Assembly (NCBI GenBank): GCA_947176675.1
Contig: CAMWRN010000120.1
Coordinates: 1-7,269, forward strand
Reading direction: 5' to 3'
DNA: 7,269 nucleotides
Origin: an uncultured Clostridia bacterium
GTDB lineage: Bacteria > Bacillota > Clostridia > Oscillospirales > Ruminococcaceae
Shown here: in pieces, positions 1 to 5,659 of the stretch
Position numbering within the stretch: the stretch's first letter is position 1
How the letters are laid out: each line of letters opens with the position of its first letter
The notes under the pieces: generated by a model
The model's input: only the letters and a program-made list of their open reading frames with translations
Database searches by the model: none
What the model was told of the DNA's origin: nothing
Made by a program: the position numbers and the translations under genes

Positions 1-217
1 CACGTACTGCGGCGTTAAGAGCCATTACTATAAAGCAAGCGCGACTCATTTTCTTAATTTTAACGTTAAGAAAATGAATGGTATAAAGCATGTTTTTTCA
101 AAGATAGTTGGAACATCAAGAAATTTTGACCTGAAAGGATTTGAAGAACATATTGACGATCAGCCTTTGCAAAAATTATGCGATTTTATAAACGAACAAA
201 TTGAAACGAGTGTTTAA
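1..217 (+). CDS. C-terminal fragment of an unrecognised protein (5' truncated by window edge)
   Basis: An open frame enters from the left edge (first full codon at 2) and ends at TAA 215-217, giving the last 71 residues of a protein. The fragment is basic and aromatic in its first half (TYCGVKSHYYKAS near the edge, then NFNVKKMNGIKHVFSKIVG). The end is acidic and looks helical (LKGFEEHIDDQPLQKLCDFI). No catalytic motif, membrane segment or family signature is visible, and I do not recognise it. The stop is only 2 nt before the ATG of the radical SAM gene, which has no good ribosome site of its own. The two are therefore probably co-transcribed and translationally coupled. The N-terminal part lies outside the window, so function cannot be judged. 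Confidence 0.7.
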   Translation, partial: TYCGVKSHYYKASATHFLNFNVKKMNGIKHVFSKIVGTSRNFDLKGFEEHIDDQPLQKLCDFINEQIETSV

Positions 218-219
218 AA

Positions 220-1107
220 ATGGAAACTATTCCCGCAAAAACAATACTGCAAAAAAATAAGTCCTCGAACTGGTTCGGCAGCGACTATAATATGAACCTC
301 TACAAGGGCTGCTGCCACGGCTGTATATACTGCGACAGCCGCAGCGATTGCTATCGAATCGAGGATTTCGGCAGGGTCAGGGCAAAGGAAAACTGCTTGG
401 AAATTCTTCGAGATGAGCTTCGCCGAAAGGTAAGGACTGGTGTTGTGGGAACAGGTGCAATGTGCGACCCGTACAGTCCCTTTGAGGAGACCGAGCAGCT
501 TACCCGTCACGCTATGGAGCTTTTGGACGCTTTCGAGTTCGGGGCGCACGTCCTGACAAAAAGCAGTCTTATTGCAAGGGACAATGATATTTTTTGCAGT
601 ATCGCGGAGCATTCTCCAGTGCTTTGTCAGGTCACTGTTACATCTGCCGATGATAAGCTTTCTGCGCTTGTTGAGCCAAACGTCAGCAGGACTTCCGAGA
701 GGCTTGAAGCGATTGCCAAGCTGTCGGAAGGCGGATTGTCCACAGGGATAGTCATGAATCCGCTGCTGCCGTTTATAGAGGATACCGATGAAAACGTGCT
801 GGCTATCGTCCGCATGGCAAAGGAGTGCGGGGCAAGGTCGGTATACCCGATGTTCGGGCTGACAATGCGCAGCGGACAGAGGGAGTATTTTTACCGAAAG
901 CTGGAGGAAAACTTTCCCGGCAGCGGACTTACGGAACGGTACGCAAGGACATACGGCGAGCGGTATGTCTGCAATTCGCCCCACATAAAAAGGCTGTGGA
1001 GGGTCTTCACGGAGGAGTGCAAAAAGCTTGGTTTAGTGTATGAAATGCGAGACATTATCGCGTCCTATAAGCTGGGGTACGGGGACAGTCAGCTATCGTT
1101 TTTTTAA
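220..1107 (+). CDS. Radical SAM protein, spore photoproduct lyase-like (SplB/COG1533 group)
   Basis: A 295-residue radical SAM enzyme. The cluster-binding CxxxCxxC motif is seen directly: Cys31, Cys35 and Cys38 in YKGCCHGCIYCDSR, preceded by the NWFGSDYNMNLY stretch usual in this group. Further group features follow: MCDPYSPFE (81-89), a LTKSSLIARD strand (112-121), VTVTSADD (138-145), EPNVSRTSERLEAI (152-165) and MNPLLPFIED (179-188). Family knowledge: these enzymes cleave S-adenosylmethionine at a [4Fe-4S] cluster to make a 5'-deoxyadenosyl radical. SplB repairs the thymine spore photoproduct, but most COG1533 members have no known substrate. This protein is shorter than SplB (about 340 residues), so I do not call it a photoproduct lyase. 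ATG 220 is the only start that keeps the conserved N-terminus. No clear Shine-Dalgarno precedes it, and the upstream stop is 2 nt away. dcd follows 22 nt downstream. Confidence 0.88.
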   Translation: METIPAKTILQKNKSSNWFGSDYNMNLYKGCCHGCIYCDSRSDCYRIEDFGRVRAKENCLEILRDELRRKVRTGVVGTGAMCDPYSPFEETEQLTRHAMELLDAFEFGAHVLTKSSLIARDNDIFCSIAEHSPVLCQVTVTSADDKLSALVEPNVSRTSERLEAIAKLSEGGLSTGIVMNPLLPFIEDTDENVLAIVRMAKECGARSVYPMFGLTMRSGQREYFYRKLEENFPGSGLTERYARTYGERYVCNSPHIKRLWRVFTEECKKLGLVYEMRDIIASYKLGYGDSQLSFF

Positions 1108-1117
1108 ATATTCTTTT

Positions 1118-1122
1118 GGAGG
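1118..1122 (+). promoter_or_regulatory. Ribosome binding site that fixes the dcd start
   Basis: GGAGG lies 7 nt upstream of ATG 1130. This rules out a longer reading from ATG 1040, which would add 30 residues encoded inside the end of the radical SAM gene and unlike any Dcd N-terminus. The reading from 1130 begins MILSGKEIERHI, a normal Dcd opening. Confidence 0.85.
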
Positions 1123-1129
1123 AATTATC

Positions 1130-1648
1130 ATGATTTTATCGGGCAAGGAAATTGAAAGACACATCGGAAAGGAAATAATCATAGAACCATTTTCCCGCGA
1201 CAGGCTCAATCCCAACAGCTATAACCTCAGCCTTGCGGACGAACTTTTGGTGTACGAAAACGACGTTCTTGACATGAAAACGCCAAATCCCACAAAGCGT
1301 ATCGTCATACCCGAAAGCGGTCTGACACTTGAACCGAATAAGCTCTATCTCGGCAGAACAAACGAGTACACAGCCACGGAGGGCTTCGTCCCCATGCTGG
1401 AGGGACGTTCCTCAACGGGCAGACTGGGGTTGTTCATTCACGTTACGGCAGGCTTCGGGGACGTTGGCTTCAAGGGATACTGGACTCTGGAGATATTCTG
1501 CGTTCAGCCTGTAAAAATTTATCCCAATGCCGAGATTTGTCAAATATATTATCACGATATTCACGGCGATTACGAGGCGTATTCAAGCGGCAAATATCAG
1601 AACAACACGGGTATTCAGCCGAGCCTGATGTATAAGGACTTTATGTAA
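1130..1648 (+). CDS. dcd: dCTP deaminase (possibly bifunctional dCTP deaminase/dUTPase)
   Basis: A 172-residue cytosolic enzyme of the trimeric dUTPase/Dcd fold, close to the usual length for Dcd (about 170-195). Visible signatures are NPNSYNLSL (27-35), the triphosphate-binding EGRSSTGRLGL (91-101, Arg93-Ser94-Ser95 and Arg98), HVTAGFGDVGFKG (104-116), the catalytic Glu121 in YWTLEI, and the C-terminal KYQNNTGIQPS (155-165) that closes over the nucleotide. It deaminates dCTP to dUTP, feeding dTMP synthesis. The TAGF sequence after the RSS motif resembles the bifunctional mycobacterial and Methanocaldococcus enzymes, which go on to dUMP, rather than the TAHR of the E. coli monofunctional enzyme. 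That assignment is inference. The next gene follows after 10 nt, so dcd belongs to the operon. Confidence 0.92.
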   Translation: MILSGKEIERHIGKEIIIEPFSRDRLNPNSYNLSLADELLVYENDVLDMKTPNPTKRIVIPESGLTLEPNKLYLGRTNEYTATEGFVPMLEGRSSTGRLGLFIHVTAGFGDVGFKGYWTLEIFCVQPVKIYPNAEICQIYYHDIHGDYEAYSSGKYQNNTGIQPSLMYKDFM

Positions 1649-1658
1649 GGGGGATTTT

Positions 1659-2201
1659 ATGAGATGTGATTTTGACAGCACAAAAACGCTTTCCGCATGG
1701 AATGAAGCGGTTATTATTTCGTTTGCCGTGTCCCTTTCAGGGGTACTTGTTTTTCTGTCCGAAAGTCTGAAAGTTTCGGGGAAGCCGGCGCTGCTTTTTT
1801 CAATATACGCCGCGGTTTTCGGGGCAGTTCTGCTTTTGTCGATAATTGCTATGATATTTTTCTCTTTCTTTAACGGCGGAGTAATTCGCGCATGGGGGAA
1901 ACAGGTCATAATTTCTCACAATTTTATGGGCGGCAGAGCCTTTATTTCACGAATAGAGTACAGGGATATATCATATGTTGAATATCACGTCAAGGCTGTA
2001 CACAGCAGATGGGGTTTTGACAGGTACGATTTAAACATAGTCATAAATAAAAAATCGGGGAAAAAGATCACGCTTTCAAAAAGTCTTGACATAAGAGAAA
2101 GTTTTCCCACTGAGAGCCCCGATGAATATAAAGAATTGCTTAAAAAACAGCCGCTTATAAATATTTGCAAATATATAAACGAAAGGTCGAGACTGTTATG
2201 A
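1659..2201 (+). CDS. Two-helix membrane protein with a PH-like cytoplasmic domain (uncharacterised)
   Basis: A 180-residue protein with two clear hydrophobic segments, about 17-34 (AVIISFAVSLSGVLVFL) and 44-71, joined by a short polar loop. A soluble part of about 105 residues follows. That part begins GGVIRAWGKQVIISHNF and alternates short hydrophobic strands with charged turns (YRDISYVEYHVKAV, YDLNIVINKKSGKKITL), ending in a helix (ICKYINERSR). Two N-terminal helices followed by a beta-rich domain recall small bacterial PH-domain membrane proteins. I offer that as a fold guess, not a family assignment. Both termini are probably cytoplasmic. The ribosome site is AAGGGGGA at 1647-1654, overlapping the dcd stop. 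The stop TGA 2199-2201 overlaps the next ATG, so translation is coupled. Confidence 0.75.
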   Translation: MRCDFDSTKTLSAWNEAVIISFAVSLSGVLVFLSESLKVSGKPALLFSIYAAVFGAVLLLSIIAMIFFSFFNGGVIRAWGKQVIISHNFMGGRAFISRIEYRDISYVEYHVKAVHSRWGFDRYDLNIVINKKSGKKITLSKSLDIRESFPTESPDEYKELLKKQPLINICKYINERSRLL

Positions 2202-2572
2202 AAAAATGGTACAACGAAGATTACGAGTTCACAATAGAGGTTATAGGCGTGTCCCATAATGGCGAGACGGAAAGCCACTGCCGCAACGGAGACCAGATAG
2301 GCGACGTGTACAAATGCGGTTATGACTGTCCCGTAAATCAGTTCGGACGTGGTTTCTGCTCAAAGAGTATGCTGCTGCTTTTTCCTATGCTGGAGACTGT
2401 TAGAGGCGGCGGTGATTTACGTTTGATTGGTGGCTTTTCGCCAAGCGTGGAAGTCCTCGACTCGCCGCTTGTAAAAGAATTTGTCTGTCCCGACGGAGTG
2501 GTGACATATCGTCTCACTGCACGGAAAACAGGCGAGGAGAATTTTCACACGGGAGGGTTTTACAGGGAATGA
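2198..2572 (+). CDS. TIGR04076-like small cysteine-containing protein, function unknown
   Basis: A 124-residue protein opening MKKWYNEDYEFTIEVIGV. It carries a cysteine-rich middle with Cys28, Cys40, Cys44 and Cys54 (CRNGDQIGDVYKCGYDC, GRGFCSKSM), a helix LLLFPMLETVRGGGDLR (59-75), and a CPDGVVTYRLTA strand (97-108). This order matches, from memory, the small TIGR04076 family common in Clostridia and some archaea, for which I know no function. The clustered cysteines could bind a metal, which is inference. ATG 2198 is chosen over an in-frame ATG at 2165 because the family-like opening starts here and because 2198 forms an ATGA overlap with the previous stop. GAAAGG at 2181-2186 may serve as ribosome site. 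The next gene again starts with an ATGA overlap. Confidence 0.8.
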   Translation: MKKWYNEDYEFTIEVIGVSHNGETESHCRNGDQIGDVYKCGYDCPVNQFGRGFCSKSMLLLFPMLETVRGGGDLRLIGGFSPSVEVLDSPLVKEFVCPDGVVTYRLTARKTGEENFHTGGFYRE

Positions 2573-2958
2573 TTTTTCTGACAGAAGATGAACGGCGGAG
2601 TGCCCACAGCACCTGCTATTTTGAATTTCAATTCTGCGAATGCGACAGACCGTTAAAAAACGGCTGTGTGCGGGACAATATCATTAAATCTTGGAAAGAG
2701 GACTCTCTCTGTATAAGCGACGACGATTTCGACGAGTTTTACAAGCTTTACGGCAGCCTTTTTGACTGCGCGTTTTTCCCAAACGGAGAAAGAGGATTTG
2801 ACTATTGCGGGATAAATTATTACGGCAAAGATGAGACGGAAAAGATACTTGCAAAACTGTCTGCAAAAAATATTGACAGAAAGAAGTATGCCGGTCTGAT
2901 ACCGTGGCTGAAAATTGCTGCGGAACGGGGCAAAGGCTTTTATATTTTAGGATTATAA
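2569..2958 (+). CDS. Uncharacterised acidic protein, last gene of the operon
   Basis: A 129-residue soluble protein that I do not recognise. It has an N-terminal cysteine/aromatic patch (CYFEFQFCECDRPLKNGC, about 16-33). An acidic segment follows (WKEDSLCISDDDFDEFYKLYG, about 42-62; CAFFPNGERGFDYCGINYYG, about 67-86). It ends in a helical region with KILAKLSAKNIDRKKYAGLIPWL. There are six cysteines and many Tyr/Phe/Asp residues, but no membrane segment or signal peptide. It starts inside the stop of the preceding gene (ATG 2569-2571, TGA 2570-2572), with a good ribosome site GGGAGGG at 2551-2557. It is therefore a real co-translated gene. Position suggests partnership with the TIGR04076-like protein. 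A stem-loop follows 23 nt after the stop. Confidence 0.72.
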   Translation: MIFLTEDERRSAHSTCYFEFQFCECDRPLKNGCVRDNIIKSWKEDSLCISDDDFDEFYKLYGSLFDCAFFPNGERGFDYCGINYYGKDETEKILAKLSAKNIDRKKYAGLIPWLKIAAERGKGFYILGL

Positions 2959-2981
2959 AAATTGCATTGAAGGGTTGTGAT

Positions 2982-3012
2982 AACAATGACATCGCCCGAC
3001 GATTTCATTGTT
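2982..3012 (+). terminator. Stem-loop terminator of the dcd operon
   Basis: Arms AACAATGACATCG (2982-2994) and CGATTTCATTGTT (3000-3012) pair over 13 positions with one mismatch around a 5-nt loop, CCCGA. The downstream sequence TATGTTTG is only moderately T-rich and the stem is AT-rich, so termination may be incomplete. Some read-through into tyrS is possible. It sits between the last operon gene and the presumed tyrS promoter, where a terminator is expected. Confidence 0.6.
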
Positions 3013-3017
3013 TATGT

Positions 3018-3046
3018 TTGAAAATATTGCATACTGCAAATATTGA
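3018..3046 (+). promoter_or_regulatory. Weak candidate tyrS promoter overlapping an imperfect palindrome
   Basis: TTGAAA (3018-3023) is followed after 17 nt by TATTGA (3041-3046), a poor -10 box. The same stretch holds an imperfect palindrome: AATATTGCA (3023-3031) and TGCAAATATT (3035-3044), separated by TAC, with one extra A in the right arm. It could be an operator or just AT-rich sequence. There is no room for a T-box leader before the ATG at 3082. Confidence 0.3.
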
Positions 3047-3081
3047 TAAAAATTTTTATATACCAAAAGGAGAAATGAAAA

Positions 3082-4296
3082 ATGACTTTGTACGAAGAAC
3101 TTATCGCCCGCGGACTTATCGCGCAGGTGACTGACGAAAAGGAAATAAGCGACATGATCAACAACGGCAAGGCTACATTTTACATCGGCTTTGACCCTAC
3201 CGCAGACAGCCTCCATGTGGGACACTTTATGGCGCTCTGCCTGATGAAGCGTCTCCAGATGGCGGGAAACAAGCCTATCGCTCTTTTAGGCGGCGGCACG
3301 GGTATGATAGGCGACCCGTCGGGAAAGTCCGACATGAGAAAAATGCTCACTAAGGAGGACATCGACCACAACATCGAATGCTTTAAAAAGCAGATGAGCA
3401 GGTTTATAGATTTTTCCGAGGGCAAGGCGATCATGGTAAACAACGCCGACTGGCTTCTCGACCTTAACTATGTGGACGTGCTCCGCGAGGTGGGCGCCTG
3501 CTTCTCGGTAAACAAAATGCTGACCTACGAATGCTACAAACAGCGCATGGAGCGGGGTCTGACGTTTTTGGAATTCAACTACATGATAATGCAGAGCTAC
3601 GATTTTTATATGCTGTACCAAAAATACGGCTGTACAATGCAGTTCGGCGGCGATGACCAGTGGGCGAATATGCTGGGCGGTACGGAGCTTATCCGTAAAA
3701 AGCTGGGCAAGGACGCTCACGCAATGACAATTACCCTGCTTCTCAATTCCGAGGGCAAGAAAATGGGCAAGACCGAAAAGGGCGCAGTTTGGCTCGACCC
3801 CGAGAAAACGTCTCCTTTTGACTTCTATCAGTACTGGCGCAACGTTGCCGACGCAGACGTTATGAATTGTATCCGTATGCTGACATTCCTGCCTATCGAG
3901 GAAATTGAGTCCATGAAGGACTGGGAGGGCAGTCAGCTTAATAAGGCTAAGGAAATTCTTGCCTATGAGCTGACAAAGCTTGTCCACGGCGAGGAGGAAG
4001 CCAAAAAGGCGCAGGAGGGAGCAAAGGCTCTCTTCGGCGGCGGTGGCAATACCGAGAATATGCCGAGTACAGAAATTCCCGCTGCGGAAATTTCCGCAGA
4101 CGGCATAAATATTCTCGACCTGCTTGTAAAGACGGGTCTTGCTCCATCAAAGAGCGAGGCGAGACGGCTTGTGCAGCAGGGAGGAATTTCCGTTGATGAT
4201 AATAAGATTACCGATCCAAATGCGCTTGTGAAGATCGAGACGGAAGTCATTGTCAAAAAGGGAAAGAAAGTTTTCCATAAAGCGGTAAAAGTATAA
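3082..4296 (+). CDS. tyrS: Tyrosyl-tRNA synthetase
   Basis: A 404-residue class I aminoacyl-tRNA synthetase that charges tRNA-Tyr in the cytosol. It shows YIGFDPTADSLHVGH (34-48, the HIGH signature as HVGH 45-48) and GGTGMIGDPSG in the Rossmann domain. The tyrosine-binding region GGDDQWANML follows (Gly189 to about 198), and then KMGKT (227-231), the KMSKS equivalent, followed by GAVWLDPEKTSPFDFYQYW. The C-terminal S4 RNA-binding domain runs from about 342 (INILDLLVKTGLAPSKSEARRL) to the end. Length and domain order are those of a complete bacterial TyrS. ATG 3082 is supported by AAAGGAGA at 3066-3073 with an 8-nt spacer. An ATG at 3075 is in another frame and too close to the ribosome site. 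The gene appears monocistronic, bounded by stem-loops on both sides. Confidence 0.97.
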   Translation: MTLYEELIARGLIAQVTDEKEISDMINNGKATFYIGFDPTADSLHVGHFMALCLMKRLQMAGNKPIALLGGGTGMIGDPSGKSDMRKMLTKEDIDHNIECFKKQMSRFIDFSEGKAIMVNNADWLLDLNYVDVLREVGACFSVNKMLTYECYKQRMERGLTFLEFNYMIMQSYDFYMLYQKYGCTMQFGGDDQWANMLGGTELIRKKLGKDAHAMTITLLLNSEGKKMGKTEKGAVWLDPEKTSPFDFYQYWRNVADADVMNCIRMLTFLPIEEIESMKDWEGSQLNKAKEILAYELTKLVHGEEEAKKAQEGAKALFGGGGNTENMPSTEIPAAEISADGINILDLLVKTGLAPSKSEARRLVQQGGISVDDNKITDPNALVKIETEVIVKKGKKVFHKAVKV

Positions 4297-4313
4297 ATCT
4301 CAAAATACCGCTT
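4280..4313 (+). repeat. Inverted repeat across the tyrS stop codon
   Basis: AAGCGGTA (4280-4287) and TACCGCTT (4306-4313) are perfect 8-nt arms around an 18-nt loop containing the tyrS TAA (4294-4296). CATTTTG follows. The long loop and short T-run make it at best a weak terminator. The right arm is close to the inferred edge of the transposon relic. Confidence 0.4.
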
Positions 4314-4369
4314 CATTTTGTACGGACAGCGTGAAATACACATCTATAGCGTAAATATAAAAAATAGAT

Positions 4370-4410
4370 AACATACTGACTGCGTTTTTCAAGCGGAGTC
4401 AGTATGTTTT
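4370..4410 (+). terminator. Hairpin probably terminating tyrS, formed within transposon relic
   Basis: Arms AACATACTGACT (4370-4381) and AGTCAGTATGTT (4397-4408) are perfect 12-nt complements around a 15-nt loop, followed by TTTT (4407-4410) and AAGTT. It lies 73 nt after the tyrS stop. Read on the other strand, the same bases encode the LTPLEKRSQYV tail of the IS3-family transposase relic. The hairpin therefore arrived with the element and may have been taken over as a terminator. Confidence 0.6.
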
Positions 4411-4551
4411 AAGTTGAATACGCTCATTGTTGCAGAAATCAATGTATTGGCTTATGATTAGGCGAGCCTCCTCATAAGTCTTCATCTTCACCCGATAGAT
4501 ACACTACGTTTTAAGGATAGAACGACTCATCACCTGCTCACAAAAAGGATA
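4370..4551 (-). pseudogene. Decayed 3' end of an IS3-family (DDE) transposase
   Basis: Reading the minus strand from about 4551 down gives a broken but recognisable C-terminus of an IS3-family OrfB. SILKT is followed by TAG (complement of 4504-4506) where these proteins have Glu, then CIYRVKMKTYEEARLII and SQYIDFCNNERIQLKT. A one-base frameshift at about 4403 is followed by LTPLEKRSQYV down to 4370. Upstream of SILKT, near 4521-4551, small deletions blur the segment that should carry the catalytic Glu (normally MESFFSILK); VM and a damaged SF remain. Family knowledge: the pattern ESFFSxLK, a short linker, YIxFYNxERIQ, then LTPLEYR is the end of rve-type integrase domains in IS3-group elements. 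The element edge may lie near 4319, where TGTACGGACAGCGTG begins with the TG typical of IS3 ends. No matching left end is seen. It is not functional. Confidence 0.75.
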
Positions 4552-4612
4552 TCTCCCAGCCGTACCGGACGGAAACCACGTTCCCTGCAAAATGTATTCT
4601 AAATCTGAACAA

Positions 4613-4644
4613 AAAAGCGGAGAACGCAAAAATTCTCCGCTTTT
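4613..4644 (-). terminator. Strong intrinsic terminator of the minus-strand gene pair
   Basis: AAAAGCGGAGAA (4613-4624) and TTCTCCGCTTTT (4633-4644) form a perfect 12-bp stem with an 8-nt loop. On the minus strand it is followed by a run of six T (complement of 4611-4616), starting 13 nt beyond the stop at 4657. On the plus strand the tail TTTTGTTATTATT is also T-rich, so it may work in both directions. Confidence 0.88.
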
Positions 4645-4656
4645 GTTATTATTCAA

Positions 4657-5022
4657 TTAAAATTCTGTATCTGCTACATTGCGGGCAGTAAACATTTTCT
4701 CCACAAGCGAAGCTATATCTGAATATTCATACGCCCCAAGCTTTAAATACGTATCCGCAAATGTTTGCAAGCTGCCGCAATCGGGATCTTTCTTCCGAAC
4801 GTAGGCTAAATTCTTTTCCATAAATTCCTTAAGGTTTCCAAGCTGCTTATCAAGATTTTTGTGCTTTTGCTCAGCAATCTCGGAAAAAGTCTTTTCATCG
4901 CCGTCCTGTTTTCCGAAAAGTTCATAAAAAGCGCTGTCGCTGAGAACTAAATCGGAACTCTTTTTTCCAAAGGCTTCCGCAAGAAATACCGCACATTTAT
5001 TATATATTTCCAGACTTGACAC
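4657..5022 (-). CDS. Uncharacterised helical protein, second gene of the minus-strand pair
   Basis: A 121-residue protein that I do not recognise. It appears almost entirely helical, in amphipathic stretches: LEIYNKCAVFLAEAFGKK (4-21), FSEIAEQKHKNLDKQLGNLK (46-65, possible short coiled coil), EFMEKNLAYVRKK (66-78), LQTFADTYLKLGAYEYSDIA (85-104). It is mildly acidic (21 Asp/Glu against 16 Lys/Arg), with no signal peptide or membrane segment. The start is GTG at 5022-5020. No ATG lies in frame until Met68, and the ribosome site is poor (AAAGAG, complement of 5025-5030). The upstream gene stops 6 nt away, so translational coupling is likely. Size, acidity and position after a beta-rich protein would suit a chaperone, immunity or antitoxin-like partner. 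That is inference from layout only. Confidence 0.7.
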   Translation of the reverse strand: MSSLEIYNKCAVFLAEAFGKKSSDLVLSDSAFYELFGKQDGDEKTFSEIAEQKHKNLDKQLGNLKEFMEKNLAYVRKKDPDCGSLQTFADTYLKLGAYEYSDIASLVEKMFTARNVADTEF

Positions 5023-5028
5023 TGCTCT

Positions 5029-5583
5029 TTAGAGGTAAATGCCTGCGCCGCCGTTCTTATATGCGATCGTTCCTTTAGTTACGCTTTCGCTTGAATACTT
5101 GTATGTTGTATTTTGTACCGCAAATCCCAAAGCGCCGCCGACCGTATGACCGTTTACCGTAACTGCACCCGACAAACTGCCGCTTAATGTGGTTTTCTCC
5201 AATGCTCTGTCCTTGCGTTCCAAGGTTTCCTCAACGGCGTGTTCGATATTATTCATATCAGCACCGCTCTTTCCGAATGTCTGTCCATCTTTATTGATAA
5301 CGAAATACCCGTCGGATATGCTGCTTGAAACGGTTAAAGTCCCGTAGGCAAGCGTTCTTTCCATATAGGTATAACAAAAAGCGCAGTCCTCGCCCATGCT
5401 TTCGTCAGTAACAAATTCTTTCCTTTGATAGATCGTTTCATTTGCCGGCAAATTCAGCACAAACTTGTCTGCATTTGCCGGCTTCGGTGTGTTTGAAAAG
5501 TCGATTTTTTCACCCCTGCCCGTTACATTACTGCTGTTCCATACCACAGGCGAATAGTTATTATTTACGCTGTTTATTCCCAT
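5029..5583 (-). CDS. Uncharacterised beta-rich protein, first gene of the minus-strand pair
   Basis: A 184-residue protein that I do not recognise. The N-terminal 40 residues (opening MGINSVNNNYSPVVWNSSNV) are Asn/Ser-rich and look disordered, with no hydrophobic signal peptide. The middle contains a CxxC pair (Cys67, Cys70 in MGEDCAFCYTYMER) and strand-like segments (LAYGTLTVSSSISDGYFVINKDGQTFG, 78-104). A charged helix follows (NNIEHAVEETLERKDRALEK, 111-130). The tail is Gly/Thr/Ser-rich (LSGSLSGAVTVNGHTVGGAL, 133-152) and ends GGAGIYL. ATG 5583 is chosen over an in-frame GTG at 5589 because AGGAGG (complement of 5592-5597) is 8 nt from the ATG but only 2 nt from the GTG. A near-consensus promoter lies about 80 nt upstream. 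The N-terminus faintly resembles clostridial proteins opening MxINSVN and flagellar-type export substrates, which is inference. Confidence 0.78.
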   Translation of the reverse strand: MGINSVNNNYSPVVWNSSNVTGRGEKIDFSNTPKPANADKFVLNLPANETIYQRKEFVTDESMGEDCAFCYTYMERTLAYGTLTVSSSISDGYFVINKDGQTFGKSGADMNNIEHAVEETLERKDRALEKTTLSGSLSGAVTVNGHTVGGALGFAVQNTTYKYSSESVTKGTIAYKNGGAGIYL

Positions 5584-5591
5584 ATTCACGA

Positions 5592-5597
5592 CCTCCT
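5592..5597 (-). promoter_or_regulatory. Ribosome binding site deciding the start at 5583
   Basis: On the minus strand AGGAGG is followed by 8 nt and then ATG (5583-5581). The in-frame GTG at 5589 is only 2 nt from it, which is too close for initiation. Confidence 0.85.
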
Positions 5598-5659
5598 GCT
5601 ATTTAATGCACGTATTGATCTTTGCGGAACACTTATAAAAAACGCCTCTTCATATTACA

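Noticed and set aside
214..984. Long open frame on the minus strand opposite the radical SAM gene
   Set aside because: It is a shadow of the plus-strand gene, which has the CxxxCxxC motif and further family motifs. The antisense product has no recognisable domain and no credible ribosome site.
1040..1129. Longer dcd start at ATG 1040
   Set aside because: It would overlap the end of the radical SAM gene and add residues foreign to Dcd. GGAGG at 1118-1122 supports ATG 1130.
2959..3081. T-box riboswitch upstream of tyrS
   Set aside because: The gap is too short, and I found no T-box-like core or specifier stem. Only a terminator-like hairpin and a small palindrome are present.
3286..3987. 233-codon open frame on the minus strand inside tyrS
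   Set aside because: It is an antisense shadow of the strongly conserved tyrS coding sequence.
4411..4656. Intact transposase or complete insertion sequence downstream of tyrS
   Set aside because: Only the C-terminal part is recognisable, with an in-frame stop and frameshifts. No second terminal repeat or target duplication was found.
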